Shown one piece after another: positions 53,314 through 61,923 of a DNA stretch of 64,000 bases (position 1 is the first letter of the stretch; every line of letters starts with the position of its first letter). A model generated the notes under the pieces. The model did not search any database and had not been told where the DNA came from. It saw nothing but the letters and a program-made list of their open reading frames with translations. The stretch spans positions 132,901-196,900 of the forward strand of contig JACJYS010000005.1 of assembly GCA_020635995.1 (NCBI GenBank), given 5' to 3'. Source of the DNA: Chitinophagales bacterium (GTDB lineage Bacteria; Bacteroidota; Bacteroidia; Chitinophagales; UBA8649). The position numbers and the translations under genes were made by a program.

Positions 53314-53880
53314 ATGAAAAAATTAATACCGATTTTATTTATTCTAACACTTACTATTGGGTGTAAAGATAAATGTCAAGACAGTTTTTGCCCATCGGGC
53401 ATGGTATGTGTAGATGGACAATGCAAAACTGCAGATGGCAGTTGCCCGGATGGCTACGAAGGCGATAATTGTGATATTGCTTCTAATAAAAAATTTGCCG
53501 GGACTTATGACGTAGATTACACAGGAAGTGGTGGATTGAGTGGTTCTGACGGAAATACTACAGCTAATGTGGCTGACGTAAATGGTACTGCTGATAAAAT
53601 AAGAATAGAAGTAGCATTAGATGTAAATGCCAGTGTTATGGGACAATCAATAACACTTCCATTAGACATATCTGTAGTAGCAGATGTAGATGGAGACACT
53701 TATTCTGTTCCTCAAACTACTATTAGCACAAGTGTAACTATACCTAATGTACCCATTCCTATTCCAATAGATATTGACTTTAAAGTAGATGGTGAAATGG
53801 TTAGTGAAACACAATTAAACTCAACTTTAACAATGAGTGGTTCTTTAGCCGGTACTATACAAATGGTAGGAACTAAATAA
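53314..53880 (+). CDS. Lipoprotein with EGF-like cysteine-rich motif
   Basis: The 188-residue protein has lipoprotein signal MKKLIPILFILTLTIGC with modified Cys17. The mature N terminus carries a cysteine cluster (CQDSFCPSGMVCVDGQCKTADGSCPDGYEGDNCD), an EGF-like/laminin-type arrangement of six to eight cysteines. The rest (about residue 65 on) is a Gly/Thr/Val-rich beta domain ending AGTIQMVGTK. Such lipoproteins are usually surface or periplasmic; function is unknown. A strong hairpin follows. Confidence 0.75.
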   Translation: MKKLIPILFILTLTIGCKDKCQDSFCPSGMVCVDGQCKTADGSCPDGYEGDNCDIASNKKFAGTYDVDYTGSGGLSGSDGNTTANVADVNGTADKIRIEVALDVNASVMGQSITLPLDISVVADVDGDTYSVPQTTISTSVTIPNVPIPIPIDIDFKVDGEMVSETQLNSTLTMSGSLAGTIQMVGTK

Positions 53881-53902
53881 CAGTTTCACATTGTAAATAA
53901 AT

Positions 53903-53939
53903 AAAAAAGCTCGTATTGATAATCAATACGAGCTTTTTT
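53903..53939. terminator. Bidirectional terminator between the EGF-like lipoprotein and SGNH gene
   Basis: AAAAAAGCTCGTATTGAT and ATCAATACGAGCTTTTTT are perfect inverted repeats, with A/T runs on both sides, between two convergent genes. Confidence 0.88.
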
Positions 53940-53947
53940 GTTTTTGT

Positions 53948-54826
53948 CTATTTCCCTTGTAAATAGTTTGAAAACACAACAGCTCCTTCTGTAGATAAAT
54001 GGTCGCCATCGGGAATAAAATCTTTTTCTTCAAAAATTAAAGTGCCGTAAAAAAGTTCTTGCATGCGGTTTTCTTTTAAAACAGTATTGTATTTATCTAT
54101 AAACTTAATAGGAACTTTAGATTTATAATAAGCGTGCAAAGGTGTATTGAGTACATAAAATTCAACCTTATATTCTTTGCAAAGCAATTGTATTTTTTTC
54201 AAATATTCTATGCTGATGTTAGAAAACCCATTTATTTCTCCATTTGCATCATAATACTGAAATTTTAACCGTTTATCCATTATCTTTTTATCCGCATGAG
54301 TATTGCTATATTTATTCAGATATTTTCCTTTGTACGGTTTTTCTTTGCCTTTCAAAATATCAAAACCTACCTTCACTACACTTTTATAAAAAGAGACATG
54401 ATAATAATTATCTAACAGAAGTGAAAATTTTGTTTTATTTGGCAATAAGTAATAATATTTTGGTGCCGTAGTTAACGAATATTCTCCTTTAACAAAAGGG
54501 TCGTAATAGTTGGATATATTATGATAACTAAAACCTAAATAAACCTCCTTTATATTGGGGTTGTTTTTTAGTAAATATTTTAATTTATAGTAAGAGTAAA
54601 AAGTTGCTTCTGCCCTTTCTCCTATATTTATTGCCTTTCCTATTAAAGCATCATTAATATCTTTTTGTATGTGTGAATCGCCAATAAATACTTTTTCTAT
54701 ACTACTATCAATATTAAATTCCTTAGCTTTTTTATTTACTATTAGCATAAAAACAAATAAACTGAATGCAGTAAATAATCCTACAAAAACAAAAAAGGAA
54801 ATGATATGTTTTATAAATTTTTTCAT
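53948..54826 (-). CDS. SGNH-type acyltransferase partner of MBOAT
   Basis: The 292-residue protein has an N-terminal membrane segment (about 10-33) and then a periplasmic domain with FIGDSHIQKDIND near residue 48 (GDSH, Ser nucleophile and following) and DGDHLSTEGAVVF near the C terminus (Asp/His pair). These are the SGNH catalytic blocks, as in AlgJ/AlgX, DltD and PatB. Its start overlaps the MBOAT stop by one base, so the two act together in O-acylation of a glycopolymer. The target polymer is unknown. Confidence 0.8.
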   Translation of the reverse strand: MKKFIKHIISFFVFVGLFTAFSLFVFMLIVNKKAKEFNIDSSIEKVFIGDSHIQKDINDALIGKAINIGERAEATFYSYYKLKYLLKNNPNIKEVYLGFSYHNISNYYDPFVKGEYSLTTAPKYYYLLPNKTKFSLLLDNYYHVSFYKSVVKVGFDILKGKEKPYKGKYLNKYSNTHADKKIMDKRLKFQYYDANGEINGFSNISIEYLKKIQLLCKEYKVEFYVLNTPLHAYYKSKVPIKFIDKYNTVLKENRMQELFYGTLIFEEKDFIPDGDHLSTEGAVVFSNYLQGK

Positions 54827-56271
54827 TAAAACTGAAAGTAAATAAATGTTTGTTCTTTACTTATATTCCATAAAATAAATAAAAGCAATATGGTATAAAT
54901 AAAATATCGTACATAGACATTTTTAACGGCTAATCCTATTTTTTCTATAGCAAAAGTATCTCTGCGTCCCAGCCATTCTATTGCCATAAAAATAACAATT
55001 AAAAAGAAAAGCCATATTGATGTATTATAATCTTTATAGTTGGGTTTTAGTAAAATAGAATGAGAAAAAATACCACTAATATACAAGTAGGCTTGTTTCA
55101 TACTATTAGCTCTAAAAAATATCCAAGCAAAAACGGTAATAGCAAATGTGAGTCCCATTGAAAAAACTTCTTTTATAGAAGGAAACCAGTTATTTTTTGC
55201 CACAATATCTATGTTTTCTCTATTTTTATTAAGCAGTAATAATGGTAAAAAGTATAAAGCATTTAACGCTCCCCATGCAATAAAAGTCCAATTAGCTCCA
55301 TGCCAAAATCCACTCAAAATAAATATGATAAATACATTTCTAATAGTTTTTAGCTTCCCTACTCTACTTCCCCCTAATGGAATGTATATATAATCTCTAA
55401 ACCAAGTGGTAAGCGAAATATGCCATCTACGCCAAAACTCGGCTATATCTCTTGAAAAATAAGGGAAAGCAAAATTTTGCATTAAATCTATTCCAAAAAG
55501 TCTGGCTATGCCAATAGCCATATCTGTATAACCCGAAAAATCGCCATAAATTTGAATAGCAAAAAAGAATGCTCCCATTACCAGAGCACTCCCATTCATT
55601 GTTTCATAATTTTGGAAAACATAATCAGCATAAATAGCACAACTATCGGCTATAACAACTTTTTTAAATAAACCCCACAGTATTTGACGCAAGCCTACTA
55701 CTGCATTGTTATAACTAAAAGTTCTTTTATTTAAAAATTGAGGTAATAAATGTTTGGCTCTTTCAATGGGACCAGCCACTAACTGAGGGAAAAAACTTAC
55801 AAAAGCTGTAAAAGCAACTATGTTTTGTGTGGCTTTTATTTTTTTTCTGTAAACATCTATGGTGTAGCTTAAAGTTTGAAAAGTATAAAAACTTATGCCT
55901 ACAGGCAGTATTATATTTAAAGTAACCAGATGGATTGGCTTGCCTAATAAAGTAAAAACCTCTGCAAAGTTTTGAATGAAAAAATTAGCATACTTAAAAA
56001 ATGCCAGCATACCTATATTGACAACAATACTAATAGCTAATAAAATTTTTCTTTTAAAAACTTCCGTTTCGTTTTGAAGTAATTTACCTACAAAAAAATC
56101 GGTAAGAGTACTAAAAGCTATGAGAATTAAAAAACGCCAATCCCACCAGCCATAAAATATATAACTAACTATAACAATTAATACATTTTGAGCTTTCGTA
56201 TTTTTAATTAGCCAATACAGTGCAAAAACTATAGGCAAAAAAACTGCAAAATCTATGGAATTGAATAGCAT
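54826..56271 (-). CDS. MBOAT-family O-acyltransferase (AlgI-like)
   Basis: The 481-residue integral membrane protein contains the MBOAT signatures: FFPQLVAGPIERAKHLLPQF, FGIDLMQNFAFPYFSRDIAEFWRRWHISLTTWFRDYIYIPLGG and the catalytic-His motif FILSGFWHGANWTFIAWG. The C-terminal half matches AlgI/DltB/PatA proteins. It would move acyl groups across the inner membrane for use by its SGNH partner. Related genes act on alginate, teichoic acids and peptidoglycan; here the substrate cannot be read. Confidence 0.9.
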   Translation of the reverse strand: MLFNSIDFAVFLPIVFALYWLIKNTKAQNVLIVIVSYIFYGWWDWRFLILIAFSTLTDFFVGKLLQNETEVFKRKILLAISIVVNIGMLAFFKYANFFIQNFAEVFTLLGKPIHLVTLNIILPVGISFYTFQTLSYTIDVYRKKIKATQNIVAFTAFVSFFPQLVAGPIERAKHLLPQFLNKRTFSYNNAVVGLRQILWGLFKKVVIADSCAIYADYVFQNYETMNGSALVMGAFFFAIQIYGDFSGYTDMAIGIARLFGIDLMQNFAFPYFSRDIAEFWRRWHISLTTWFRDYIYIPLGGSRVGKLKTIRNVFIIFILSGFWHGANWTFIAWGALNALYFLPLLLLNKNRENIDIVAKNNWFPSIKEVFSMGLTFAITVFAWIFFRANSMKQAYLYISGIFSHSILLKPNYKDYNTSIWLFFLIVIFMAIEWLGRRDTFAIEKIGLAVKNVYVRYFIYTILLLFILWNISKEQTFIYFQF

Positions 56272-56308
56272 GAAAAATTAACTTCTGTGCTAAATTAAAG
56301 AATATTAA

Positions 56309-57613
56309 TCATTTTAGTGCATCTTTATATGTATCTAAAGCTCTTTGCCTACTTATTTTTCTATCAATAATGGGTTTTGGATACTCAAAAGGATTATCAT
56401 ATTCTTTTATCCATTTTCTCACATATTTTAGTTCTGCATCAAACTTTTTCAACTGACTTTCAGGATTAAAAATCCTAAAATAAGGAGCAGCATCGCAGCC
56501 ACTGCCTGCCGCCCATTGCCAGCCTCCGTTATTAGCCGCTAAATCATAATCTAATAATTTTTGAGCAAAATAAGCTTCGCCCCACCGCCAATCTATCAGC
56601 AAATCTTTAACCAAAAAACTTGCCGTTATCATACGCACTCTATTATGCATATATCCCGTTTTATTTAACTGCCTCATGCCTGCATCTACTATTGGAAATC
56701 CTGTTTTACCATTGCACCAAGCTTTAAATTCCGCTTCATTATTCCGCCATTTTATATTATCGTATTTAGGTTTAAAAGCTTGTGTAAGCACCTGCGGATA
56801 ATGCCATAATATCATCATATAAAAATCTCTCCAAATCAACTCATTTAAGTACTTTTCATTATGCTTTTGAGCTACTTTTGCAAGCTCCCTTATTGAAATA
56901 GTACCAAAACGCAAATGGACAGATAAATGCGTAGTGCCACTATCTAAATATGGAATATCTCTTGTTTTATGGTAGTTTTTTATTGTTTGAACATCTATAT
57001 TTTTTGTGGGGAAAGAAATTTCTGTTTCTTCAAAACCTATAGATTTTAATGTTGGAATTTGGGTAAATTCTTTAGCAGAAAAATTAGAGAAATATTTTTC
57101 AGTAGGATAAGGCTTTACATAAAATTCGTTCAACTTAATTTTCCATCTTTTAGAATAAGGCGTAAATACGCTATATGGTTTGCCATTATCCTTTAGTATT
57201 TCATCTTTTTCAAAAATGGTTTGATCTTTAAAAGTTTTAAAAACCACATTATTTTGCCCACAATATTCACTCACTTTTTTATCTCTTTGTACAGCATAAG
57301 GTTCATAATCATGATTGGTATAAATAGCTTTTACATCTTCTTTGTCTATTATTTCTTTTATAATTTCTATAGGTTTACCGGTATATGTTTTTAAACCTGC
57401 ACCATATTTTTTTAGCTCATTATTTAATTCTATTAAAGTATGGTGTATAAAATGAACTCGTGCATCTTTTTTATTGTCAAGTTCTTCTAAAATATTAGTA
57501 TCAAAAATAAAAATACACTGTACGTTTTTGTTTTCTTTTAGAGCATAATACAATGCTGCATTATCTTTCAACCTCAAATCTCTCCTAAACCAAAAAATTG
57601 TTTTACTATTCAT
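56309..57613 (-). CDS. phrB: Cryptochrome/photolyase family protein
   Basis: I start at ATG 57613 (434 residues); the codon before it, TTG, is possible. The N-terminal alpha/beta domain carries IFWFRRDLRLKDNAALYYAL and IFIFDTN. The FAD-binding C-terminal domain shows GTISIRELA, ELIWRDFYMMILW, CNGKTGFPIVDAGMRQLNKTGYMHNRVRMI and NNGGWQWAAGSGCDAAPYFRIFNP. These match class I CPD photolyase. Activity on cyclobutane dimers is expected; some cryptochromes share these motifs. It is a single minus-strand gene divergent from ribH. Confidence 0.9.
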   Translation of the reverse strand: MNSKTIFWFRRDLRLKDNAALYYALKENKNVQCIFIFDTNILEELDNKKDARVHFIHHTLIELNNELKKYGAGLKTYTGKPIEIIKEIIDKEDVKAIYTNHDYEPYAVQRDKKVSEYCGQNNVVFKTFKDQTIFEKDEILKDNGKPYSVFTPYSKRWKIKLNEFYVKPYPTEKYFSNFSAKEFTQIPTLKSIGFEETEISFPTKNIDVQTIKNYHKTRDIPYLDSGTTHLSVHLRFGTISIRELAKVAQKHNEKYLNELIWRDFYMMILWHYPQVLTQAFKPKYDNIKWRNNEAEFKAWCNGKTGFPIVDAGMRQLNKTGYMHNRVRMITASFLVKDLLIDWRWGEAYFAQKLLDYDLAANNGGWQWAAGSGCDAAPYFRIFNPESQLKKFDAELKYVRKWIKEYDNPFEYPKPIIDRKISRQRALDTYKDALK

Positions 57614-57672
57614 CAAGATGCTAAATTAATACAATTATAATCAGCTAATAAACTCATTAGTTTTAAAATTAC

Positions 57673-57680
57673 TAATTTTG
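57673..57680 (+). promoter_or_regulatory. -7 promoter box for ribH
   Basis: TAATTTTG, 25 bp before the ribH start. Confidence 0.5.
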
Positions 57681-57705
57681 CACCTCTTAAAACAATGCAA
57701 AAATA

Positions 57706-58200
57706 ATGGCGAGTGATTTAAAAAACTTATCTCATATTTCAAATGAACTACCAGACGGTAGCAACTATAAAATAGGTATAGTTGTATCGGAATATTATAG
57801 CGAAATAACAGAAAATTTATTAGCTGGTTGCCTTGAAATTTTTTCTAAACAAAATGTACAGCAACATAATTTAGTAATAGAATATGCTCCGGGTACTTTT
57901 GAACTGCCCATAGCTTGCCAAAGACTAAACAGATGGCATAAATTAGATGCTGTTATTGCATTGGGGTGCGTAGTAAAAGGAGAAACCGACCACGATAAAT
58001 ATATTAATCAATCTGTAGCAAATGCTTTGCAAGAAATGGCTTTAAAATATGGAAAACCTTTTATGTTTGGTGTGCTAACACCTAACAACTACCAGCAGGC
58101 ATTAGACAGAGCGGGAGGAAAACACGGCAATAAAGGTCATGAAGTGGCGGCCGCTACACTTAAAATGTTAGCGTTAGAAAACAAACTGAAAAATAAATAA
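57706..58200 (+). CDS. ribH: 6,7-dimethyl-8-ribityllumazine synthase
   Basis: The 164-residue protein has the RibH signatures: IGIVVSEYYSEITENLLAGCLE at the start, VIEYAPGTFELPIACQRL in the middle, VIALGCVVKGETDHDKYINQSV and FGVLTPNNYQQALDRAGGKHGNKG. These hold the binding and catalytic (His) residues. It condenses the ribityl-amino-uracil with butanone phosphate in riboflavin synthesis. Followed directly by the metallo-hydrolase gene, with one base between stop and start. Confidence 0.95.
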   Translation: MASDLKNLSHISNELPDGSNYKIGIVVSEYYSEITENLLAGCLEIFSKQNVQQHNLVIEYAPGTFELPIACQRLNRWHKLDAVIALGCVVKGETDHDKYINQSVANALQEMALKYGKPFMFGVLTPNNYQQALDRAGGKHGNKGHEVAAATLKMLALENKLKNK

Positions 58201-58201
58201 A

Positions 58202-59047
58202 ATGAAACTACACGTAATACACGCAGGCTTATTCAAATTAGATGGCGGAGCTATGTTTGGCGTAGTACCTAAGGTGCTTTGGAGCAAATATCAAAAACCA
58301 GACGAAAACAATTTATGTACATGGGCTATGCGTTGTTTATTAATAGAAACTGATGATAAAAAAATACTGATAGACACAGGCATGGGAGATAAACAAGATG
58401 AAAAATTCTTTAGTCATTTCCACCCACATGGAGCATATAGTTTATTAGGGAGTTTAAAAGATAAAGGATTTACTCCGGAAGATATTACAGATGTAGTACT
58501 AACTCACCTGCATTTTGACCACGGTGGTGGAGCGGTAAGCAAAAACGAAAAAGGAGAATTTTTTAATACTTTCCCCAATGCTACTTATTGGGTAGATCAA
58601 GTTCATTTAGACTGGGCTTTAAACCCTAATGCAAGAGAAAAAGCATCATTTTTAAAAGAAAATATACAACCTTTGGTTGATTCCGGCAAAGTGGAATTTG
58701 TAACAGAATACACTCAAATAATTCCCGAACTGACTTTTGGTTTATGTGGTGGGCATACCGAAGGTATGTTAATTCCTTTTATAAATTTTGAAGGTAAAAC
58801 CGTTGTATTTATGGCAGATTTATTGCCTTCGCCTTCACATATTCCTATAGCGTGGGTTATGGGTTATGATATTCGCCCATTAGATACAGTAAGAGAAAAA
58901 GAAGTTTTTTTAAAAGATGCCGTAGATAAAGATTACATTTTATTTTATGAGCATGATGCTTATACTGAAGCATCAAAAGTACAAGCAACAGATAAAGGAA
59001 ACTATAAAGCAAAAGATTTAGGTAGTTTAAAAGATTTGATAGGGTAA
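58202..59047 (+). CDS. Metallo-beta-lactamase-fold hydrolase (lactonase-like)
   Basis: The 281-residue protein starts KLHVIHAGLFKLDGGAMFG and has VLTHLHFDHGGGAV near residue 102 (HxHxDH), GGHTEGM with the next His, and VFMADLLPSP with the bridging Asp. This matches AttM/AidC-like and quorum-lactonase relatives, though many do unrelated hydrolysis. It is one base after ribH and probably in the same transcript. The third large repeat copy begins soon after its stop. Confidence 0.85.
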   Translation: MKLHVIHAGLFKLDGGAMFGVVPKVLWSKYQKPDENNLCTWAMRCLLIETDDKKILIDTGMGDKQDEKFFSHFHPHGAYSLLGSLKDKGFTPEDITDVVLTHLHFDHGGGAVSKNEKGEFFNTFPNATYWVDQVHLDWALNPNAREKASFLKENIQPLVDSGKVEFVTEYTQIIPELTFGLCGGHTEGMLIPFINFEGKTVVFMADLLPSPSHIPIAWVMGYDIRPLDTVREKEVFLKDAVDKDYILFYEHDAYTEASKVQATDKGNYKAKDLGSLKDLIG

Positions 59048-59241
59048 AGCAAAACTGATTAACATTGTAATAGTAAGCATTTTAGTATTTTTGATTAAGG
59101 TCAGATAAAAAGTGCACCTTAAGTTTGCAAGTGGGGCACCCATTAACCGAAAACTCCGTAAAAAAATTAAACTGTTTGAAGAACGGAGTGATGAGTTTTT
59201 AATTTTCAGGAGTTGAGGTTATAATGGGTCGCTGAAAACTT

Positions 59242-59458
59242 ATACCAATTGTCAACACAAAATAGTCTAATCTATTTTGTGTTTTACAATGGTAAATGCC
59301 GATAGAGCAATACCGCATGGATATCTGTAATAGAACAAGATTGTTCTAAACAGCTATCAAAACGGTATTATACCATATTTTGATTTATATTGTGTATAAT
59401 ATATTTAGTACAATAAGGTGCAACCGAAATTGGACTATTATATATTTCTAATCGGTAT
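59242..59458 (-). mobile_element. Small palindromic repeat, copy 6 (217 bp), nested in copy C
   Basis: Termini ATACCAATT and AATCGGTAT are inverted repeats with one mismatch. It is like copy 7 at 63392-63518 reversed, but carries an extra 89 bp (59310-59398). The flanks suggest duplication of a TA at insertion: ACT-TA-TACC at the left and GGTAT-TA-GTG at the right, where copy A has just ACTTAGTG. Confidence 0.7.
59309..59369. repeat. Extra 61-bp hairpin inside copy 6
   Basis: AATACCG and CGGTATT end a palindrome whose centre is AGAACAA-GA-TTGTTCT. It lies in the 89 bp absent from copy 7, so it may be a third insertion layer or an ancestral part lost elsewhere. Confidence 0.55.
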
Positions 59459-59599
59459 TAGTGCGATTCCCTGACTGCCGTCAAGGCAGGTTTTGTAACT
59501 TTTCTTCTAAAGAAAAGTTAATGTAAAATACTTCATAGGTATCTTTACGGATAGTTATACAATTATCAATATATTCACTGTGTGAAATTGGTGTTTCAA

Positions 59600-60184
59600 T
59601 TAATCATGCGTGTAGCCATCGTAATAAGAATCTTCTTTTAAAATTTCTCTATACTTCTGCATTTTTCTTTCTTGGCGGGCTTTTTTATTAAGCTTATTAT
59701 AAATAAAAGATAAGGGATTCATAATGGTAGGAGCAGGTTCTTCTGGTTCGCCCTCTATTCTCCTAAAACCTGCGTAAGGTGCTATAACTTCTTTTTCTGC
59801 TTTGCGGTCAAGCATGGCTTCTTTAAGCATAGTTCTATTTATGGGCCAAGGCACCACCACAGCTTCTTTTAAATATACCGTGTCTTCTACCATATTTATT
59901 AAAACTCTGTAGCTTAATGTGCTTAGCGTATCTGGCAAAGTATAATGAACAGATTTATAGCCGATAGAGGAGAAAATAAATTTATCGCCAGGCTGGGCAT
60001 TTATTTTAAAATCTCCCGAAAAATCGGTAATAGTACCCGTCATTTTGCTAAGGTTATTTACCGTAACATTATAAATGGGCTTTGAACCTTGCACTATTTT
60101 CCCCATAAAAAGTACTGTGGAATCTTGAGTAAAACCAAAGGAAATACTAAGTATTAATATTAAACTAACAATAATTTTTTGCAT
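59600..60184 (-). CDS. CarboxypepD-like regulatory domain protein, secreted
   Basis: The 194-residue protein has signal peptide MQKIIVSLILILSISFGFTQ, then one CarboxypepD_reg-like domain (about 25-105: GKIVQGSKPIYNVTVNNLS, TGTITDFSGDFKINAQPG, FIFSSIGYKSVHYTL). The C-terminal 80 residues are charged and include LDRKAEKEVIAPYAGFRRIEGE and a KARQERKMQKYRE helix. No barrel is present. A TAttTTTG box lies at 60195-60202. It is divergent from the ccm genes. Function unknown. Confidence 0.7.
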   Translation of the reverse strand: MQKIIVSLILILSISFGFTQDSTVLFMGKIVQGSKPIYNVTVNNLSKMTGTITDFSGDFKINAQPGDKFIFSSIGYKSVHYTLPDTLSTLSYRVLINMVEDTVYLKEAVVVPWPINRTMLKEAMLDRKAEKEVIAPYAGFRRIEGEPEEPAPTIMNPLSFIYNKLNKKARQERKMQKYREILKEDSYYDGYTHD

Positions 60185-60194
60185 AAATAGTTCC

Positions 60195-60202
60195 CAAAAA
60201 TA
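60195..60202 (-). promoter_or_regulatory. -7 promoter box for the CarboxypepD-like gene
   Basis: Minus-strand TATTTTTG, 10 bp upstream of the start at 60184. Confidence 0.35.
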
Positions 60203-60289
60203 ATTTTAAAAAGTAATAGATTGGTAAAAAAAATAACAAAACTTGTTAAATATAATGAAGGTGTAGGATATGGTATATTATTTAACCAT

Positions 60290-60297
60290 TAACTTTG
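60290..60297 (+). promoter_or_regulatory. -7 promoter box for the ccm operon
   Basis: TAACTTTG ends only 4 bp before the ccmB ATG at 60302, so the transcript may be leaderless. Confidence 0.5.
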
Positions 60298-60301
60298 CCC
60301 C

Positions 60302-60979
60302 ATGAAAATGCTTAAAAACATTTTTCAATATGCGGCAATGGAGCTGAAGTTAGAATTTAGATTAAAATTTGCTTTAGCAGCTTTATTAATGTATGTGCTA
60401 TCTACCGTTTACTTAATTTATTTTTCTATAGAATATCAAGGAGCTAAAGATAGTTTAGATAATACCATTTGGTCTATTTTATTTTGGCTAATTATTTTGT
60501 TTACAACGGTAAATGCTACGTTTAGAAGTTTTTCAAAAGAAAGTGCCGGGCGTATGTTTTTTTATTACACACTTTTAAACCCACGAACATTTATTTTGGG
60601 CAAAATGTTAATGAACGGATTGGTTTCATTGTTGCTTTCGCTTATTTCAGCTTTGGTTTTTAGTGTAGTTTTAGGCAATCCGGCTCATAATTATTGGATA
60701 TATTTTGTAGGTATAGCATTAGGCACTGTAGGCTATGCTTTACTATTTACTTATGTTAGTGCTATTGCTGCCAAAGCAGGTTCAAGTGCGGTACTCTCGG
60801 TAGTATTGGGTTTTCCTTTATCTATACCTTTGCTTACCATAATTGTAAAGCTTTTTACCGAAACGTTTAGAGCCACTCCAAGCGTTAATTTTAATAATAA
60901 TTTATTTATTGCTATAGCATTTATTTTTATACCCTTGTTATTAGCAGTAATACTATTTCCGTATATTTGGCACGACTAA
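60302..60979 (+). CDS. ccmB: Heme exporter CcmB
   Basis: The 225-residue protein has six membrane segments, with the family's cytoplasmic-side block FSKESAGRMFFYYTLLNPRTFILGKMLMNG and later AIAAKAGSSAVLSVVLGFPLSIPLL. It is the membrane subunit of the CcmABC transporter that supplies heme to the periplasm for cytochrome c. ccmC follows at once and a ccmD-like gene after it. A ccmA ATPase gene is not in the window. The second in-frame ATG at 60308 is another possible start. Confidence 0.88.
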   Translation: MKMLKNIFQYAAMELKLEFRLKFALAALLMYVLSTVYLIYFSIEYQGAKDSLDNTIWSILFWLIILFTTVNATFRSFSKESAGRMFFYYTLLNPRTFILGKMLMNGLVSLLLSLISALVFSVVLGNPAHNYWIYFVGIALGTVGYALLFTYVSAIAAKAGSSAVLSVVLGFPLSIPLLTIIVKLFTETFRATPSVNFNNNLFIAIAFIFIPLLLAVILFPYIWHD

Positions 60980-60984
60980 GATTT

Positions 60985-61728
60985 ATGACTAATTTTTTAA
61001 AATCAAAATGGTGGAAAGTACTTAGTATCCTTTTTTTGCTTTATGCAATAATTGGAGGTCTTTCTATACCATTATATACAGGACAAGAAGGTTTAGCGTT
61101 TCCCAACCTACCTATTTTAAATGAATCCATCAGAAATTTATTGTATCATGTGCCTATGTGGTTTGCTATGGTAGCTTTATTATTTGTATCATTTATATAT
61201 AGTATATTGTATTTAAGCAATCCTACGGCATTAAAAGATAATATAGCGGCAAGTTTTGCTCAAACAGGCGTAGTGTTTGGTGCCTTAGGCATTTTTACGG
61301 GAATGGTGTGGGCTAAAAGCACCTGGGGAGCTCCGTGGACAAACGACCCCAAACTAAATGGAGCAGCCATAGGCATGTTAATTTATATAGCTTATTTAAT
61401 TTTAAGAGCCAGTGTAGATGATGAAACTAAAAAAGCAAAACTATCTGCTACGTACAATATTTTTGCATTTATAATGTACAATGCTTTTATATTTATAATT
61501 CCAAGGCTTACAGACTCTCTGCATCCGGGAAATGGAGGAAACCCGGCATTTAGCTCTTACGATTTAGACAATACATTAAGATTGTTTTTCTATCCCGCCA
61601 CTATTGGCTGGGTACTGCTTTCTTTTTGGGTGGCAAGTATAGTTTTTAGAATCAACCAAATAAAAATAGATTTAAGTGAAAATGAAAATTCAAAAATTCT
61701 TAGCGACAATATTATTTCTAATAATTAG
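60985..61728 (+). CDS. ccmC: Heme export/handling protein CcmC
   Basis: I start at ATG 60985 (247 residues), 5 bp after ccmB; an upstream TTG at 60967 would overlap ccmB. It has six membrane segments with the tryptophan-rich heme-binding motif FTGMVWAKSTWGAPWTNDPKLN (WWD-type) and flanking histidines YHVPMWF and SLHPGN. This is the CcmC/CcsA family member that attaches heme to CcmE. Gene order ccmB-ccmC-ccmD is conserved. Its end overlaps the ccmD-like frame by 47 bp. Confidence 0.88.
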   Translation: MTNFLKSKWWKVLSILFLLYAIIGGLSIPLYTGQEGLAFPNLPILNESIRNLLYHVPMWFAMVALLFVSFIYSILYLSNPTALKDNIAASFAQTGVVFGALGIFTGMVWAKSTWGAPWTNDPKLNGAAIGMLIYIAYLILRASVDDETKKAKLSATYNIFAFIMYNAFIFIIPRLTDSLHPGNGGNPAFSSYDLDNTLRLFFYPATIGWVLLSFWVASIVFRINQIKIDLSENENSKILSDNIISNN

Positions 61729-61903
61729 TATAGTAAGTTTTGCACAAAATCAATCGGGTTTTGAGCAAAGTTTAGTAGGCACTAATAAAATGATAGCCGT
61801 AATAGTAGTGCTGGCAGTAATTTTAATAGGAATAGCTATTTTTCTTTTTTACTTAGAAAGGAAAATAAAAAATATAGAAAACGAAATCAAACCAAATAAA
61901 TAA
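61682..61903 (+). CDS. CcmD-like small membrane protein
   Basis: The 73-residue protein starts at ATG 61682 within the end of ccmC. It has a signal-like N terminus (FLATILFLIISIVSFAQ) and one membrane segment (MIAVIVVLAVILIGIAIFLFYLERKIKNIE). Size, position after ccmC and the charged tail match CcmD, which helps release heme-loaded CcmE. A GTG two codons earlier is possible. The signal-like first segment is longer than in proteobacterial CcmD. Confidence 0.7.
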   Translation: MKIQKFLATILFLIISIVSFAQNQSGFEQSLVGTNKMIAVIVVLAVILIGIAIFLFYLERKIKNIENEIKPNK

Positions 61904-61923
61904 AAAATTATAAAACCAACAAT

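Larger units (their letters stand above)
59076..59556 (+). mobile_element. Large palindrome-rich repeat element, copy C (interrupted)
   Basis: Its right part matches copy A's left part in reverse, ending ACGGATAGTT (59547-59556), one base different from copy A's terminus. A small-family repeat (59242-59458) is inserted where copy A reads ...AACTTAGTGCG... The left end follows copy A only from AGCATTTTAGTATTTTTGATTA, which in copy A lies on the other strand relative to the rest, so the left segment appears inverted and then truncated. Confidence 0.6.
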
